Source: Bacteroidales bacterium (GTDB lineage Bacteria > Bacteroidota > Bacteroidia > Bacteroidales > P3). Taken from it: a stretch of 63,071 bases of DNA. Shown here piece by piece: positions 34,796 through 44,187 of the stretch (position 1 is the stretch's first letter; the number at the start of each line of letters is the position of its first letter). The position numbers and the translations under genes are program-made. The notes under the pieces are model-generated. The model did not search any database. It was not told where the DNA came from and worked only from the letters and a program-made list of their open reading frames with translations. The DNA lies in assembly GCA_024400565.1 (NCBI GenBank), contig JAKSMQ010000008.1, forward strand, positions 1 to 63,071, read 5' to 3'.

Positions 34796-34830
34796 GTTAT
34801 ATTATGTTTTTATTTATTGCGTAAGAGTGT

Positions 34831-34861
34831 GCAAAGATACAAAAAGAATTTGAATTGCCAA
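34831..34861 (-). promoter_or_regulatory. Promoter of dsbD
   Basis: Minus-strand TATCTTTGC (34831-34839) with TTGG 18 nt upstream (34858-34861). Confidence 0.65.
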
Positions 34862-34996
34862 TATAAAAATAAAATATATAGACCAATTCTTATTCACGGC
34901 ATAGAACAGCCGCCTGCTCTCGATGTGGACAAGGACGGGCGAAGTGTGCAAAATGGTTAAATTCTTTTAATCGTTGTGTTAAAAAAGGTTAGAGAT

Positions 34997-35028
34997 TTTG
35001 GCAGTTGAAAATAAGTTTGTACTTTTGC
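34997..35028 (+). promoter_or_regulatory. Promoter of the small lipoprotein gene
   Basis: TTTG (34997-35000), 19 nt, TACTTTTGC (35020-35028): full consensus. Transcription starts near 35035, about 65 nt before the ATG. Confidence 0.85.
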
Positions 35029-35100
35029 AAATCGAAATGGGGATGCCGAAAACCACATAGAGTAGGCTAATTGATTGAAAATCATAAAAACTACACAACA

Positions 35101-35322
35101 ATGAAGAAAGTATTTTTAGCTCTCGCTGTTATCGCTACCGTAGCTTGTATGACCAGCTGCAACAAGAAATGCACCTGCAGAACCTATGTTGCTGGCGTTG
35201 TTGCTACTACTACTGAGGATGTTGAACTCGACAAAGATACCTACAGCAAGTGCTCTGACATGAACACCATTGTTACCGTTGCCGGTACCAAGAACGGTAT
35301 TGAGTGCGAACCTGCTCTCTAA
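35101..35322 (+). CDS. Small Cys-rich lipoprotein
   Basis: Protein of 73 aa with a lipoprotein signal (MKKVFLALAVIATVACMTSC). Cysteines at residues 16 and 20 are lipidation candidates. The mature part holds further cysteines (KKCTCR, SKCSDM, IECEPAL), enough for two disulfides, and a valine/threonine-rich strand pattern. No family recognised. It has a consensus promoter and a strong terminator, so it is probably well expressed as a single gene. The ATG at 35101 follows an A-rich leader, common for Bacteroidetes. Confidence 0.8.
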   Translation: MKKVFLALAVIATVACMTSCNKKCTCRTYVAGVVATTTEDVELDKDTYSKCSDMNTIVTVAGTKNGIECEPAL

Positions 35323-35349
35323 TCGACTGCTAACAACTCTAATACATCT

Positions 35350-35382
35350 TCGGCCCTCCCCTCAAAGGAGGGCCGTTCTTGT
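35350..35382 (+). terminator. Terminator of the small lipoprotein gene
   Basis: CGGCCCTCC pairs with GGAGGGCCG around CCTCAAA, followed by TTCTTGTT. Confidence 0.85.
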
Positions 35383-35509
35383 TGCCCTAAACTCGAGCCA
35401 AAGAGGTTGTTCTAACAGCCCGCGACAGGGATTCTCTTGTTGGTCTACGACAGACTGATTTCCTATATAGATTCCCTTCTGGCAACAGATAACTCTACCC
35501 GAGAAAAAA

Positions 35510-35548
35510 AGAAAAGCATCCCGAAGAGATCAGGATGCTTTCGTTTTT
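35510..35548 (-). terminator. Terminator of the BtuF-like gene
   Basis: GAAAGCATCC pairs with GGGATGCTTTTC around a loop of 10 nt, with TTTCTTTTTTT following on the minus strand and TTTCGTTTTTAT on the plus side, so it may work in both directions. Confidence 0.8.
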
Positions 35549-35564
35549 ATTGGCCGGCTGAGGG

Positions 35565-36479
35565 CTAATAAGTAATTCTATGATGATGGATGGAGTCGGA
35601 GATGGTTCGGATGGCCTCTATGTTGCGGGGCACCTGGAGATCGATGGTTCCGCTCTCGATGGGGATTACCTTTCCCAGTCTGACGGCCATCAGCTTGTCG
35701 TAAGGATGCATGGAGCAGAAGGACTCCTTGTCTTCCTTTCTCACGACGATATAGTCGGGATTGGCCTGCATGAGAGCTTCCATGCTGAAATTCCAACCCG
35801 AGATATTTTCAGCAATATTGCGGCCGCCTGCCATACGGATGATGTCGTTGACGAAGGTATTTCCGCCGGCGGTATAGTTGCCGCCCTTGCCGAATCCGAC
35901 TACATAATAGACCGTAGGACGGGGAATCTCGTCTTCCGTGATGCCATAATCATAATGTGAGAGGGTGTCGATCTGCGAAGCCTGGATGCGTATGGCGCCT
36001 ATGAGTGAGTCGGCCTGGGCAGCACGGCCTATCAGCTGTCCAATACGCTTGATGTTGTCGTACAGGTCGTTGAACTTCTCCTTCTCGATGACGCAAGGCA
36101 TGGGTATGCCCATCTTCTCTATCTGGTCGACGATCTTCTTGTCGACCAGGCTGCCGCAGATGACGAGGTCGGGTTTGAGGGCTACTATCTTCTCGATGTT
36201 GAGATTGGTTATGCCTCCGATGCATTCTACCTGCTCGGTCTCGGGGGGATAGGTACAGAACTCGGTTCTTCCGACCAGCAGATCGCCTGCTCCGAGAGCG
36301 TAGATAATCTCTGTGATGGCGGGCGCAACGGACACGACACGCTGGGGCTGGGTGGGAATGTTGACTATCCGCCCGTAGTCGTCGTTGAACTGGAACTGGG
36401 AGGCTGCCTGCTGGGTCTTCGATTTGCAGGCCGAGAGAAGCGCCACAAGAGCGCATAGGATTATAAGAATCCGTTTCAT
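35565..36479 (-). CDS. BtuF/FepB-like substrate-binding lipoprotein
   Basis: Periplasmic binding protein of an ABC importer for cobalamin, haem or ferric siderophore. Length is 304 aa from the Met at 36479. It has a lipobox LLSAC (Cys18) and the helical-backbone class III fold: RVVSVAPAITEIIYALGAGDLLVGRT, KPDLVICG, NTFVNDIIRMAGGRNIAENISGW and ANPDYIVVRK. No permease or ATPase gene is next to it, so its partners are elsewhere. The frame extends to 36518 but that part covers a hairpin; the signal peptide begins at 36479. Confidence 0.88.
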   Translation of the reverse strand: MKRILIILCALVALLSACKSKTQQAASQFQFNDDYGRIVNIPTQPQRVVSVAPAITEIIYALGAGDLLVGRTEFCTYPPETEQVECIGGITNLNIEKIVALKPDLVICGSLVDKKIVDQIEKMGIPMPCVIEKEKFNDLYDNIKRIGQLIGRAAQADSLIGAIRIQASQIDTLSHYDYGITEDEIPRPTVYYVVGFGKGGNYTAGGNTFVNDIIRMAGGRNIAENISGWNFSMEALMQANPDYIVVRKEDKESFCSMHPYDKLMAVRLGKVIPIESGTIDLQVPRNIEAIRTISDSIHHHRITY

Positions 36480-36505
36480 AAGGATGAATGATAGGTATAA
36501 ATCAA

Positions 36506-36532
36506 GGGAAGCCGCCATGGCGACTTCCCCTG
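36506..36532. terminator. Hairpin between gapA and the BtuF-like gene
   Basis: GGGAAG and CTTCCC arms with an inner GCCGCCATGGCGAC stem. T-runs after it are short on both sides, so termination of gapA may be partial. Confidence 0.5.
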
Positions 36533-36560
36533 TTTCTATTCTATGTTCTGAATCTTGATA

Positions 36561-37568
36561 TTAGAGCAGAGTGGAAAGTTTAGCTGCGAGGTCGCCGATA
36601 CGGGTGCTGTAACCCTTCTCGTTGTCGTACCAGGAGATAATCTTTACAAAGTTGCCATCGAGAACCTGGGTGAGCTGGCTATCGAAGATAGAGCTGTGGG
36701 TGTTGTCGATGATGTCGATGCTTACGAGAGGAGCCTCGCTGTATTCGAGGATACCCTTCATGGGGCCTTCAGCAGCCTCTTTGATGGCAGCATTGATCTC
36801 TTCCTTGGTTACCTTGCAGTTGAGTTCTGCGGTAAGGTCTACTACGGAACCGTCGGGAGTGGGAACGCGCATAGCGAAACCATCGAGCTTGCCCATAAGT
36901 TCGGGGATAACCAAACCTACAGCCTTAGCGGCGCCGGAGCTGGTGGGAATGATGCTTACGGCAGCAGCACGTGCACGACGGAGGTCGCTATGGGGCTGGT
37001 CGAGGATCTTCTGGTCATTGGTGTAGCTATGGGTGGTGTTCATGAGACCGCGCTTGATACCGAACTTGTCGTTGAGAACCTTAGCTACGGGAGCGAGACA
37101 GTTGGTAGTGCAGCTTGCGTTGGAAACGAGCTGAATGTCTTTGGTAAGTACATTGTCGTTAACACCAAGAACAACGGTAGCATCTACGTCGTCAGCCTTG
37201 CTAGCGGGAACGGTAAGGATAACCTTCTTGGCACCAGCGTTGATGTGTTTCATCATCTGCTCTCTCTTCTTGAAGAGACCGGTAGATTCAACTACGATGT
37301 CAACACCAAGTTCGCCCCAGGGGAGGTTCTGAGGATCACGTTCAGCGTAGATCTTGATTTTTTTGCCGTTAACTACGATGCTGTCGCCTTCAGCATAAAC
37401 TTCACCATCGAAATTCTCGTGTACGGAATCGTATTTGAACAGATAAGCGAGGGTTTCTGCATTAGTGAGGTCGTTGATAGCTACGACGTCTAATTCAGGA
37501 TGTGCAAGCATTGCACGGAAGGACATTCTTCCGATACGGCCAAAACCGTTGATTGCTACTTTTGCCAT
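36561..37568 (-). CDS. gapA: Glyceraldehyde-3-phosphate dehydrogenase
   Basis: NAD-dependent glycolytic enzyme of 335 aa. INGFGRIGR at residues 6-14 is the dinucleotide site, the catalytic Cys lies in SNASCTTNCLAP near residue 152, and the partner His lies in the NTTHSYTNDQ block. WYDNEKGYSTR near the end is typical. Length and motifs are normal. It has a likely promoter at 37621-37652 and may read into the BtuF-like gene. Confidence 0.97.
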   Translation of the reverse strand: MAKVAINGFGRIGRMSFRAMLAHPELDVVAINDLTNAETLAYLFKYDSVHENFDGEVYAEGDSIVVNGKKIKIYAERDPQNLPWGELGVDIVVESTGLFKKREQMMKHINAGAKKVILTVPASKADDVDATVVLGVNDNVLTKDIQLVSNASCTTNCLAPVAKVLNDKFGIKRGLMNTTHSYTNDQKILDQPHSDLRRARAAAVSIIPTSSGAAKAVGLVIPELMGKLDGFAMRVPTPDGSVVDLTAELNCKVTKEEINAAIKEAAEGPMKGILEYSEAPLVSIDIIDNTHSSIFDSQLTQVLDGNFVKIISWYDNEKGYSTRIGDLAAKLSTLL

Positions 37569-37620
37569 ATTATTGTGTATTTTAATGTTTTATTTGTAAC
37601 AAAGTTTCTTTTTTGAGACT

Positions 37621-37652
37621 ACAAAGATACTCATTTTTTTTGAAACAGCAAG
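37621..37652 (-). promoter_or_regulatory. Promoter of gapA
   Basis: Minus-strand TATCTTTGT (37621-37629) with CTTG 19 nt upstream (37649-37652). Confidence 0.65.
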
Positions 37653-37712
37653 AAAAAAGCGCATAATTCATCAAAAAATGAGCCATTTCGACCTTTCTGT
37701 CGGACGCTTTTC

Positions 37713-39368
37713 CTATCGCTGGCGACGCTCTATGACCTGCTGGGGACGATACCTGTCGCCGGTCTGATTCTGAATGGCATCGATGAAGGGCTGCGAATAG
37801 GTAGGATAGGAACGACGGCCGGGGACGACAACGCCATTCTCGCTGGGCTGCATTATCTGGTCGTTATGCTTGACGATAAGCAACTTGGCAAGTTTCTGCC
37901 AACGGGTCATCATCTGGGAGGCATAGTCGGACGACTTGGTTGTCAGAAACGCAATTCTATCGGCTCGGGTCATCGTCATAGCCACCTGGGCTACAGAATC
38001 CAGATCCTTGGCATAATAGTCTTCCAATTCCTTTTGGGCATCCCTCAAATCGCCGATCATGGCACTATAGCGGGGATAGATCATATTGGCCACGAAATTG
38101 TTCATCCAGAAGGCGCTCTGTTCGGAGAACTCCCGGATATTGTTGTTTTCGCGACGGAAGGGGTCGGGCACACAGGTGGAACCGCAGAACACGGGCACAT
38201 AAGCCACCATGTTGGCATCGTCGAGATTAAAATAGATAATGCCTCCCAACTCGTCGGGCAACCAGCTGCGCATCTGGCATACCATCGTCATACCGCTCTG
38301 CTGGCATCCGATGGGGCGTTCGCGGAACAGGGTAGTACCGTCGCTAGCCTTGAAATTGATTGGCTGATTGCGATAAGGAGAAGCCCAGGGGCCGGCGCTC
38401 ATATCGGCACTCATATCCAAGGGTGTACCCTCATAATGGTCGCGCATATCCTGTATCAGATCGCGTACGCTTACAGGCTTGTCGGGCTTGATCCACATAG
38501 GAAGATGGTCGCATTTATCAAACTGGCCGTTGATATAGGGAAGGTATTTATCCATCTCGGCCGGATCGGTATGATGGCGGAAGAAACTCCACACACGGGC
38601 ATCTCCATAACGGACGTTCTCGAAATCTATGGGACAATAGGTATCGCGGAAGCTAAAGTCGGCATCCTTGCCATTGAAGAGACCTTTCTTGCGGGCAAAG
38701 GAGATAACATCCTTGGAATAAAGACAGTTATTCTTGTCCTTAAGAGGAAACTGACGGATACGGCTGAGGTTGGCATAAGCGCAGATACAGTCGTCGGGAA
38801 CCTTCATGGCAACCCAGACTGCGCCTTTCTCGTCAGGTCCTTTTCCCATCATCTCCATAATCCAGGCTTCTTCCTTATCGCATATGGCAAACGATTCTCC
38901 TGTACTGTTGTAGCCGTATTCCTGTACCAGCTTATCCATAACCTCGATGGCTTCGCGGGCAGAGGCGCTACGTTGGAGAGCCAGACTGATGAGCGAGAAA
39001 TAATCAAGCAGACCATCCTTGTTCTGCAATTCGAGACGTCCGTCGAAAGTGGTCTCTACAATACTGACCTGATGGTCGTTAATAAACCCGATAACACCAT
39101 AGGTGTAAGGAACCTGAGACACATATTGTCCTTCGTGGACAGGACCCCATCCGTGGATTGCAATCAGTTCTCCCTGAGGATGATTGCCCGGAGCGCTGAA
39201 GCGCATATTTCCGGCAAATCCGAAGCCGTCGCAATTGTATGTACACATAACGCTACCATCGGCCGAAGCCTTCTTGCCCACTATGAGATTGGTACAACAA
39301 TAACCGCCAAGGGTCAGTCCAAGAAACAGGAGAAGACAAACCGCGAAGCGAAGTCTGTTAAATATCAT
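37713..39368 (-). CDS. C69-family dipeptidase, secreted
   Basis: N-terminal-nucleophile peptidase of the PepD/C69 family, 551 aa. A signal peptide ends at LGGYC and the mature protein would start with Cys25 (CTNLIVGKKASADGSVM), the expected catalytic residue. Later family blocks are GVIGFINDHQVSIVETTFDGR, GESFAICDKEEAWIMEMMG and YFNLDDANMVAYVPVFCG. Secretion fits a role in peptide use in the periplasm or outside the cell. No operon partner is clear; the gapA promoter lies just downstream. Confidence 0.92.
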   Translation of the reverse strand: MIFNRLRFAVCLLLFLGLTLGGYCCTNLIVGKKASADGSVMCTYNCDGFGFAGNMRFSAPGNHPQGELIAIHGWGPVHEGQYVSQVPYTYGVIGFINDHQVSIVETTFDGRLELQNKDGLLDYFSLISLALQRSASAREAIEVMDKLVQEYGYNSTGESFAICDKEEAWIMEMMGKGPDEKGAVWVAMKVPDDCICAYANLSRIRQFPLKDKNNCLYSKDVISFARKKGLFNGKDADFSFRDTYCPIDFENVRYGDARVWSFFRHHTDPAEMDKYLPYINGQFDKCDHLPMWIKPDKPVSVRDLIQDMRDHYEGTPLDMSADMSAGPWASPYRNQPINFKASDGTTLFRERPIGCQQSGMTMVCQMRSWLPDELGGIIYFNLDDANMVAYVPVFCGSTCVPDPFRRENNNIREFSEQSAFWMNNFVANMIYPRYSAMIGDLRDAQKELEDYYAKDLDSVAQVAMTMTRADRIAFLTTKSSDYASQMMTRWQKLAKLLIVKHNDQIMQPSENGVVVPGRRSYPTYSQPFIDAIQNQTGDRYRPQQVIERRQR

Positions 39369-39452
39369 AATTATTCTGATTAATATTTTTTTTATATTCC
39401 TTATATACGAATCTGCTTTATCTTTTTACATAAAAAATGAATCAGACTCACG

Positions 39453-39947
39453 TTATTTTTTCAATATCACAACCAAGGGATAAACGGTTGCCAAGAGAAT
39501 CCATACGGGGAACAATCTGGGGAATACCGAGGAGAGGAACATCACTCCACATAGGATTCCTACCATCGACATCGCAAATCGCTTGTTGTCAGGCTGCATG
39601 CGCCAGGTATTGAGAATCCGAGTACGGGTGTAATGCCACCATTGGGCGATTTTTCCCTGTTGCTTAACGCCTGCCGAGGAGTTTGTATTACGAGACCGGC
39701 TAACGCCTACGGCAATAGCCTTCCGGTAGGTACGTCCGTTGATAATGGCGCTGATAGTAAACCGTGTACCATGCTTGGAGCGGTTGAGCCGGAATTTCTT
39801 GACTCCGCTTTGTTCGACAGGAATCGTTGTCGTTTTGTAGCCGTTATAGATAGTAAGCGTGGCATCTGTAGCTCCATTACATTGCCAGCTTATCTCGACT
39901 ATTTCGCCTTCGCGGACGCGTTTTTGATTTGAGTTGATTTGAATCAT
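39453..39947 (-). CDS. Hypothetical membrane-anchored protein
   Basis: Protein of 164 aa from the Met at 39947 (MIQINSNQKRVREGE), which follows the rlmH stop by 4 nt and points to translational coupling. The N-terminal half looks like a small beta-sandwich (VEISWQCNGATDATLTIYN, KKFRLNRS, TRFTISAII). The C-terminal 40 residues hold one or two membrane segments (FAMSMVGILCGVMFLSSVF, LFPVWILLATVYPLVVIL). No family recognised. An upstream start at 40013 would overlap rlmH by 62 nt and is less likely. Confidence 0.7.
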   Translation of the reverse strand: MIQINSNQKRVREGEIVEISWQCNGATDATLTIYNGYKTTTIPVEQSGVKKFRLNRSKHGTRFTISAIINGRTYRKAIAVGVSRSRNTNSSAGVKQQGKIAQWWHYTRTRILNTWRMQPDNKRFAMSMVGILCGVMFLSSVFPRLFPVWILLATVYPLVVILKK

Positions 39948-39951
39948 ATTT

Positions 39952-40425
39952 TTATTCGTTGTGATAGGGTTCATGACGCAGAATGGTAAACGCACGATAG
40001 AGCTGTTCGACAAAAATAAGACGTACCATCTGATGGTTGAAGGTCATAGGCGAGAGCGAGATTTTGTCTTGAGCCACCTTATAAACAGATGGGGCAAATC
40101 CAAAAGCTCCTCCCACAACAAAGGTGAGCTGGCGAATACCCTGGTTCATCTTCTTCTGCAGATATTCCGAGAATCCTACCGAGGTAGGCTGTTTGCCATG
40201 TTCGTCGAGCAAGACTACGCAGTCGCTCTTCTCTATACGTTTGAGTATGAGTGCTGCCTCGCGTTCCTTAATCTCTTCGGGACTTACTCCTTTCAAGTCT
40301 TTCAAAGCGGGAATAACATCCAATTCAAACGGAATGTAATGGCTGAGCCGCTTTACATAGACGTCTATTCCTTCCTGGAGATATTTCTCATCGGTCTTGG
40401 AAATAACCAATAGTGTGATTTTCAT
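39952..40425 (-). CDS. rlmH: 23S rRNA pseudouridine1915 N3-methyltransferase
   Basis: SPOUT-class methyltransferase of 157 aa that modifies the 23S rRNA stem-loop H69. It has a KITLLVISKTDEKYLQEGIDVY start, CVVLLDEHGKQPTSVGF, the knotted SAM-binding loop FVVGGAFGFAPSV and a final LYRAFTILRHEPYHNE, all typical. Length is standard. It is followed closely by the hypothetical membrane protein. Confidence 0.96.
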   Translation of the reverse strand: MKITLLVISKTDEKYLQEGIDVYVKRLSHYIPFELDVIPALKDLKGVSPEEIKEREAALILKRIEKSDCVVLLDEHGKQPTSVGFSEYLQKKMNQGIRQLTFVVGGAFGFAPSVYKVAQDKISLSPMTFNHQMVRLIFVEQLYRAFTILRHEPYHNE

Positions 40426-40451
40426 ATTAAAAAGAGTTATATTGAGGAGTA

Positions 40452-41450
40452 TTAGCGAGGGCTGGCATATAGAAAAAGAAACGGAGCCTGGGAGCGGCTT
40501 TTATTGAGCTTAAGCTTGCGATTATAGCGACGCTGGACAAGACCTTTAATGCCTCGATTGCGAGAATTATAGAAACCGTTGACTACTTGAAGGGTATAGC
40601 CATACGACTGAAGGAGATTCTCATAGTCGGAGAGTGGTAGTATGCGTTCGGTCCAGCTCCTGGTAGCAGGATTGCACGTGTTATAGGGGTCGAGCAAGAG
40701 ATTGGGGCTTTCGCTTTCTACGGCACGAAGGATATCCTCAAAACAGAGGCCACGCGTGTTCTTAGCCCAATAATCCAACTGATCGGAACTCAAATCGGGA
40801 AAATGTTCGGCAATATATTCGCGCCGGACATTCAGAAATCCCTTGCGGGAATAAGGATCATGACGATTGGGGTCGCCAAATTCGTCGAGAGTCATCTCCT
40901 TATGCAGTCTGCGGACTATTCGGCGGTTGGATGGATTTGAGGCTGTTGTAAAGAGCAGATGCTGCCGGGGATTGACAGAAATAATTTCCGAGAAGAAGTC
41001 GGCCAGACAATAGATATGCTCTATCACATCCATACCCATTGTAAAGTCGGGGAGTATGTTATGACTGTAACAATAGTTGCGAAGATCAAGTGTGTCTCCG
41101 CAGAGGATTGTAATATTGGATGTATTGAGGGTTACCTTGGGGGCAAGAAGCTCAAACGTATTAGCTGAATCGGGGTTAATATCGATGTAGAGAACCCGAC
41201 CTATCCCCAACTCAACAGCGAGCAGACTGAGAATACCATGTCCTCCGCCATAATCTACCATAGTCACATCCCTGGCATCCTTGTCTATCATTTTCAGGAG
41301 ATGCTGTAATCCTTGTGTATAAATATCCAGGTAATAGTCAACCGAGGGGAGCAGACGTTCAAGATAACGTCTGTTGTAGTCGCTTATGGGAAGCGAGGCA
41401 AGGTCTATTGAGCGTAGGCGCGAAACAAGGGCAGACTGGGGAGTGGTCAT
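40452..41450 (-). CDS. Class I SAM-dependent methyltransferase
   Basis: Protein of 332 aa with motif I VDYGGGHGILSLLAVELG near residues 65-82, an acidic end of strand 2 (YIDINPDSANTF) and a MGMDVIEHIYCLADFFSEI motif typical of small-molecule or glycan methyltransferases. The C-terminal 130 residues are not recognised and are basic at the end. It overlaps the upstream acyltransferase-like gene by 4 nt (ATGA), so both are probably translated together and may act on the same surface molecule (inference). Confidence 0.8.
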   Translation of the reverse strand: MTTPQSALVSRLRSIDLASLPISDYNRRYLERLLPSVDYYLDIYTQGLQHLLKMIDKDARDVTMVDYGGGHGILSLLAVELGIGRVLYIDINPDSANTFELLAPKVTLNTSNITILCGDTLDLRNYCYSHNILPDFTMGMDVIEHIYCLADFFSEIISVNPRQHLLFTTASNPSNRRIVRRLHKEMTLDEFGDPNRHDPYSRKGFLNVRREYIAEHFPDLSSDQLDYWAKNTRGLCFEDILRAVESESPNLLLDPYNTCNPATRSWTERILPLSDYENLLQSYGYTLQVVNGFYNSRNRGIKGLVQRRYNRKLKLNKSRSQAPFLFLYASPR

Positions 41451-42409
41451 TTTCTGAGTTTGAGCAATAACTTAAACAATGGATTATAGCACTTGCTGAC
41501 TGCGAAATAGGGCGTCTGCGAGGATCCGAACAGGCGGTAGAAATATTCTATTCCAGGATCCATAGAGCCTTCGAAGTCGAATGCCCTGCTGTGGGTAGCA
41601 GCCTCTTGGATAGCCCTCCATACGAGTAACTCGTTAATACCATTATCCGTCTCGTTACGACCATGGGCCGACATGAGGGAGTAAGTACAATTGGAATCCC
41701 ATACAATGAAACGAGCATATATGATATCCGAACTTTCCTGTTCCGTAAGGGCTAGAATAGCGCCCTGGCCGCGAGATATTGCCTCCTGACATACGCGTTC
41801 AATAAACGACTTGGAAAGAAGGTCCTTCTTTCCTTTCCCTCTCCAGTATTCTGCATGGAAATCTGCAAACCGGGCAGGAGTCATCGAATATATAGTCTGA
41901 TAACGGCCGTCGTGTCTGAGAATCTGCTTTTGTCGTTTCTTCTTATTAAAACCCTCAAAAACAGCATTCAAATCCGAAAGATCTGACAGGCGATAGGTAT
42001 AGCGCGTAGTTTGCTGAAATCCTTCCCAATAGAAAGGAAGCCAATTGGTAACAGCCGGAGAGAAATGCTGGTAGAAATAGGACACTCCATAGGACTGAAC
42101 CTGCGAGATAAGCTGGTCGGAAACCTTCTTCTCGAAATCGAGACGTTCCATCTCGCTACAGTCTTGTGGATAGTTGAACCAGGGTCCATTATACTGGGTA
42201 AGTTGCGGTTGCAACACATAGCGCATACCCAGTTTCTGTCCCAAAAGGAAAGGCATGGCCCCTATAATCTGACCTTGTCCATCGTAGGCAAGAGCAACTT
42301 CCCAACGCTTGCCGAAACAAACAGCCTCCATCCACCAGTATTGCAGGAAGAGAGGGATATTATCCCCCTGGGTCTGACACAGTTCTTTATATAGCTCTTT
42401 GTTTGACAC
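41447..42409 (-). CDS. FemAB/GNAT-like acyltransferase
   Basis: Protein of 320 aa resembling the GNAT_6/FemAB-type group: PLFLQYWWMEAVC near the start, an AMPFLLGQKLGMRYVLQPQLTQYNGP-type segment, then GAILALTEQESSDIIYARFIVWDSNCTYSL and the end motif FDFEGSMDPGIEYFYRLFGS, which is typical for this group in Bacteroidetes. Such proteins transfer aminoacyl or acyl groups to cell-wall or glycan targets. The substrate is unknown. It overlaps the methyltransferase gene by 4 nt. Confidence 0.78.
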   Translation of the reverse strand: MSNKELYKELCQTQGDNIPLFLQYWWMEAVCFGKRWEVALAYDGQGQIIGAMPFLLGQKLGMRYVLQPQLTQYNGPWFNYPQDCSEMERLDFEKKVSDQLISQVQSYGVSYFYQHFSPAVTNWLPFYWEGFQQTTRYTYRLSDLSDLNAVFEGFNKKKRQKQILRHDGRYQTIYSMTPARFADFHAEYWRGKGKKDLLSKSFIERVCQEAISRGQGAILALTEQESSDIIYARFIVWDSNCTYSLMSAHGRNETDNGINELLVWRAIQEAATHSRAFDFEGSMDPGIEYFYRLFGSSQTPYFAVSKCYNPLFKLLLKLRK

Positions 42410-42439
42410 GAGAATGAAATTACTATCCTTTAGACAAGA

Positions 42440-42463
42440 TAGGGCACCATCGGAGGGTGCCCT
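42440..42463 (-). terminator. Terminator of the OmpA-like gene
   Basis: GGGCACC pairs with GGTGCCC around CTCCGAT, followed by TATCTTGTC on the minus strand. Confidence 0.7.
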
Positions 42464-42483
42464 AATAAGTCTCTATGCGGTTG

Positions 42484-43413
42484 TTACTGAATACTTACAG
42501 CCACACGATTGTTGGCAATCTGACCTTCGCGGGTTGAGTTGTCGCCAATGGGATCGGCTGTACCTCGGGCTTCTACCTCGATACGGTATTCGGGAATGCC
42601 ACGGGCTATGAGTTTCTTCTTGATTTCCACACAACGCTGGCGGGAAAGACCCATACAATAGGCCTCGGTACCCTGATTGTCAGAATATCCCTGGAGCAAC
42701 ACCTCGAAACGGTCATTCTGCTTGAGATATTCTGCAAGGTCGTCCAAATAGCTTTCCCATGAGGGCTGAACGGTTGCATCGTTGGGGAAGAACTTAACAT
42801 CGGCAAAGGTCTTAGCGCCTTCACCTGCGCTATGGAAGAGTTCTATCTTCTTGGTTCCGAAGAAAAGAAGCACGCCTACGTGAACGATTGCGTCCTGGGT
42901 CTGGGGCTTTACGAAATAGTCTGTACCCTGCCAGTAGCGATAGTCAACCTGGGCTACCATAAGCTGGGTCTTATTCTTCATCTCCTTGTTTACCATCCAA
43001 TCCTTGAGCTGATTGAGGCTGAGGAGGGCTTCCTCCTTGGCCTGTTCTTCAAGCTGACGACGTTTTGAAGGATCATTTATGTTGGGATTGATAGCATAGA
43101 TAGCACAAATGCGCATAGGAGAACGGCTCACGGTGGAGAGGTAGTTCATTACGGGATTAAAGTTTCCCCACTCGGGATGGCGCTCTTCTACCAAAGTTCC
43201 CATCTGGGAATAATCGAAGTCGCAGAAATAAATCTTCTTCTGGTCGAAAGAGGTAAATTTCCAGATAGAGTCATAATCGGTCATGCGTACTTTCTGCTTA
43301 CCTTCTACAAAAGGAGAAACCTCCTTGGTACCTTTTTTAGGTTTAGCCGACTGGGCCATACCAAAGGTAGGAATAAGCATGAGAGCGGCAATGAGAATGA
43401 TCAGTCGTTTCAT
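42484..43413 (-). CDS. OmpA-family peptidoglycan-binding protein
   Basis: Secreted protein of 309 aa with a signal peptide (ending FGMAQ), a central domain of unknown type rich in aromatic residues, and a C-terminal OmpA-like domain: FEVLLQGYSDNQGTEAYCMGLSRQ, RCVEIKKKLIARGIPEYRIEV and EARGTADPIGDN. The last domain binds diaminopimelate in peptidoglycan. No beta-barrel is evident, so it is probably periplasmic. A minus-strand -7 element TAATTTTGC lies at 43451-43459, upstream of its start. Confidence 0.85.
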   Translation of the reverse strand: MKRLIILIAALMLIPTFGMAQSAKPKKGTKEVSPFVEGKQKVRMTDYDSIWKFTSFDQKKIYFCDFDYSQMGTLVEERHPEWGNFNPVMNYLSTVSRSPMRICAIYAINPNINDPSKRRQLEEQAKEEALLSLNQLKDWMVNKEMKNKTQLMVAQVDYRYWQGTDYFVKPQTQDAIVHVGVLLFFGTKKIELFHSAGEGAKTFADVKFFPNDATVQPSWESYLDDLAEYLKQNDRFEVLLQGYSDNQGTEAYCMGLSRQRCVEIKKKLIARGIPEYRIEVEARGTADPIGDNSTREGQIANNRVAVSIQ

Positions 43414-43518
43414 ATCGAATACTATTTTTATCTATTTAGTAAACGTAAAAGCAAAATTATTATTGTATGATGCAATTTTTTGTTGTATCAATCGAGAAAG
43501 GATTCTCGAAAAGAAGGC

Positions 43519-44187
43519 CTACTCAGGACAGACGAGAGTTCCGTTTTCGCAACAGGCAACTCGGGCGGGGAATTTGTCTATCATCATGAAGTCGTGGGAC
43601 GAGATTATCATCGAAACGCCTTTTTCCTTGTTGATATCGGTAAGAAGGGTCATAATCTCGCTTGAGGAGAGTGGGTCGAGATTTCCTGTAGGTTCATCTG
43701 CCAGAAGAAGATCGGGATTATTTATCAAGGCGCGGGCAATACCTACTCTCTGGCGCTCGCCCTCCGAAAGACGATGGGGATAGGACTTAGCCTTGTCTGC
43801 CACACCCACCTGCTCGAGAGTTTCCATAATACGGTCGTCAATCTCCTTGCGTTTTCTCCAGCCTGTTGCACGAAGCACAAAGAAGAGATTATCGTAGACG
43901 TTGCGATCGGGGAGCAGGCGTGCGCTCTGGAATACGATACCCATTTTGCGTCTCAGCATAGGAATATCACGCTTCTTGATGGAGGTAAGATCGTAGTCGC
44001 AAACAACGGCAGAACCCATGTCGATTGAATGGTCTGCATATAAGGTACGAAGCAACGAGGTCTTTCCTGCGCCACTCTTTCCGATAAGATACACAAACTC
44101 TCCCTTGGAAAGTGAGAAGTTCACGTCGGTAAGCAACGGTCCGTCTTGATGACTGATAGTCATACTATTGAGCGTAACAATAGGCAT
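43519..44187 (-). CDS. ftsE: Cell-division ABC ATPase FtsE
   Basis: ATPase of the FtsEX complex, which activates peptidoglycan hydrolases at the septum. The protein is 222 aa from the Met at 44187 (MPIVTLNSMTISH). It has Walker A GKSGAGKTS, Q-loop FQSARLLPD, signature RLSEGERQRVGIARAL, Walker B LLLADEPTGNLDP and H-loop SSHD. A -7 element TATTTTTGC at 44211-44219 overlaps longer starts, so a start at 44187 or 44196 is preferred. No ftsX is adjacent, so the permease is encoded elsewhere. Confidence 0.9.
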   Translation of the reverse strand: MPIVTLNSMTISHQDGPLLTDVNFSLSKGEFVYLIGKSGAGKTSLLRTLYADHSIDMGSAVVCDYDLTSIKKRDIPMLRRKMGIVFQSARLLPDRNVYDNLFFVLRATGWRKRKEIDDRIMETLEQVGVADKAKSYPHRLSEGERQRVGIARALINNPDLLLADEPTGNLDPLSSSEIMTLLTDINKEKGVSMIISSHDFMMIDKFPARVACCENGTLVCPE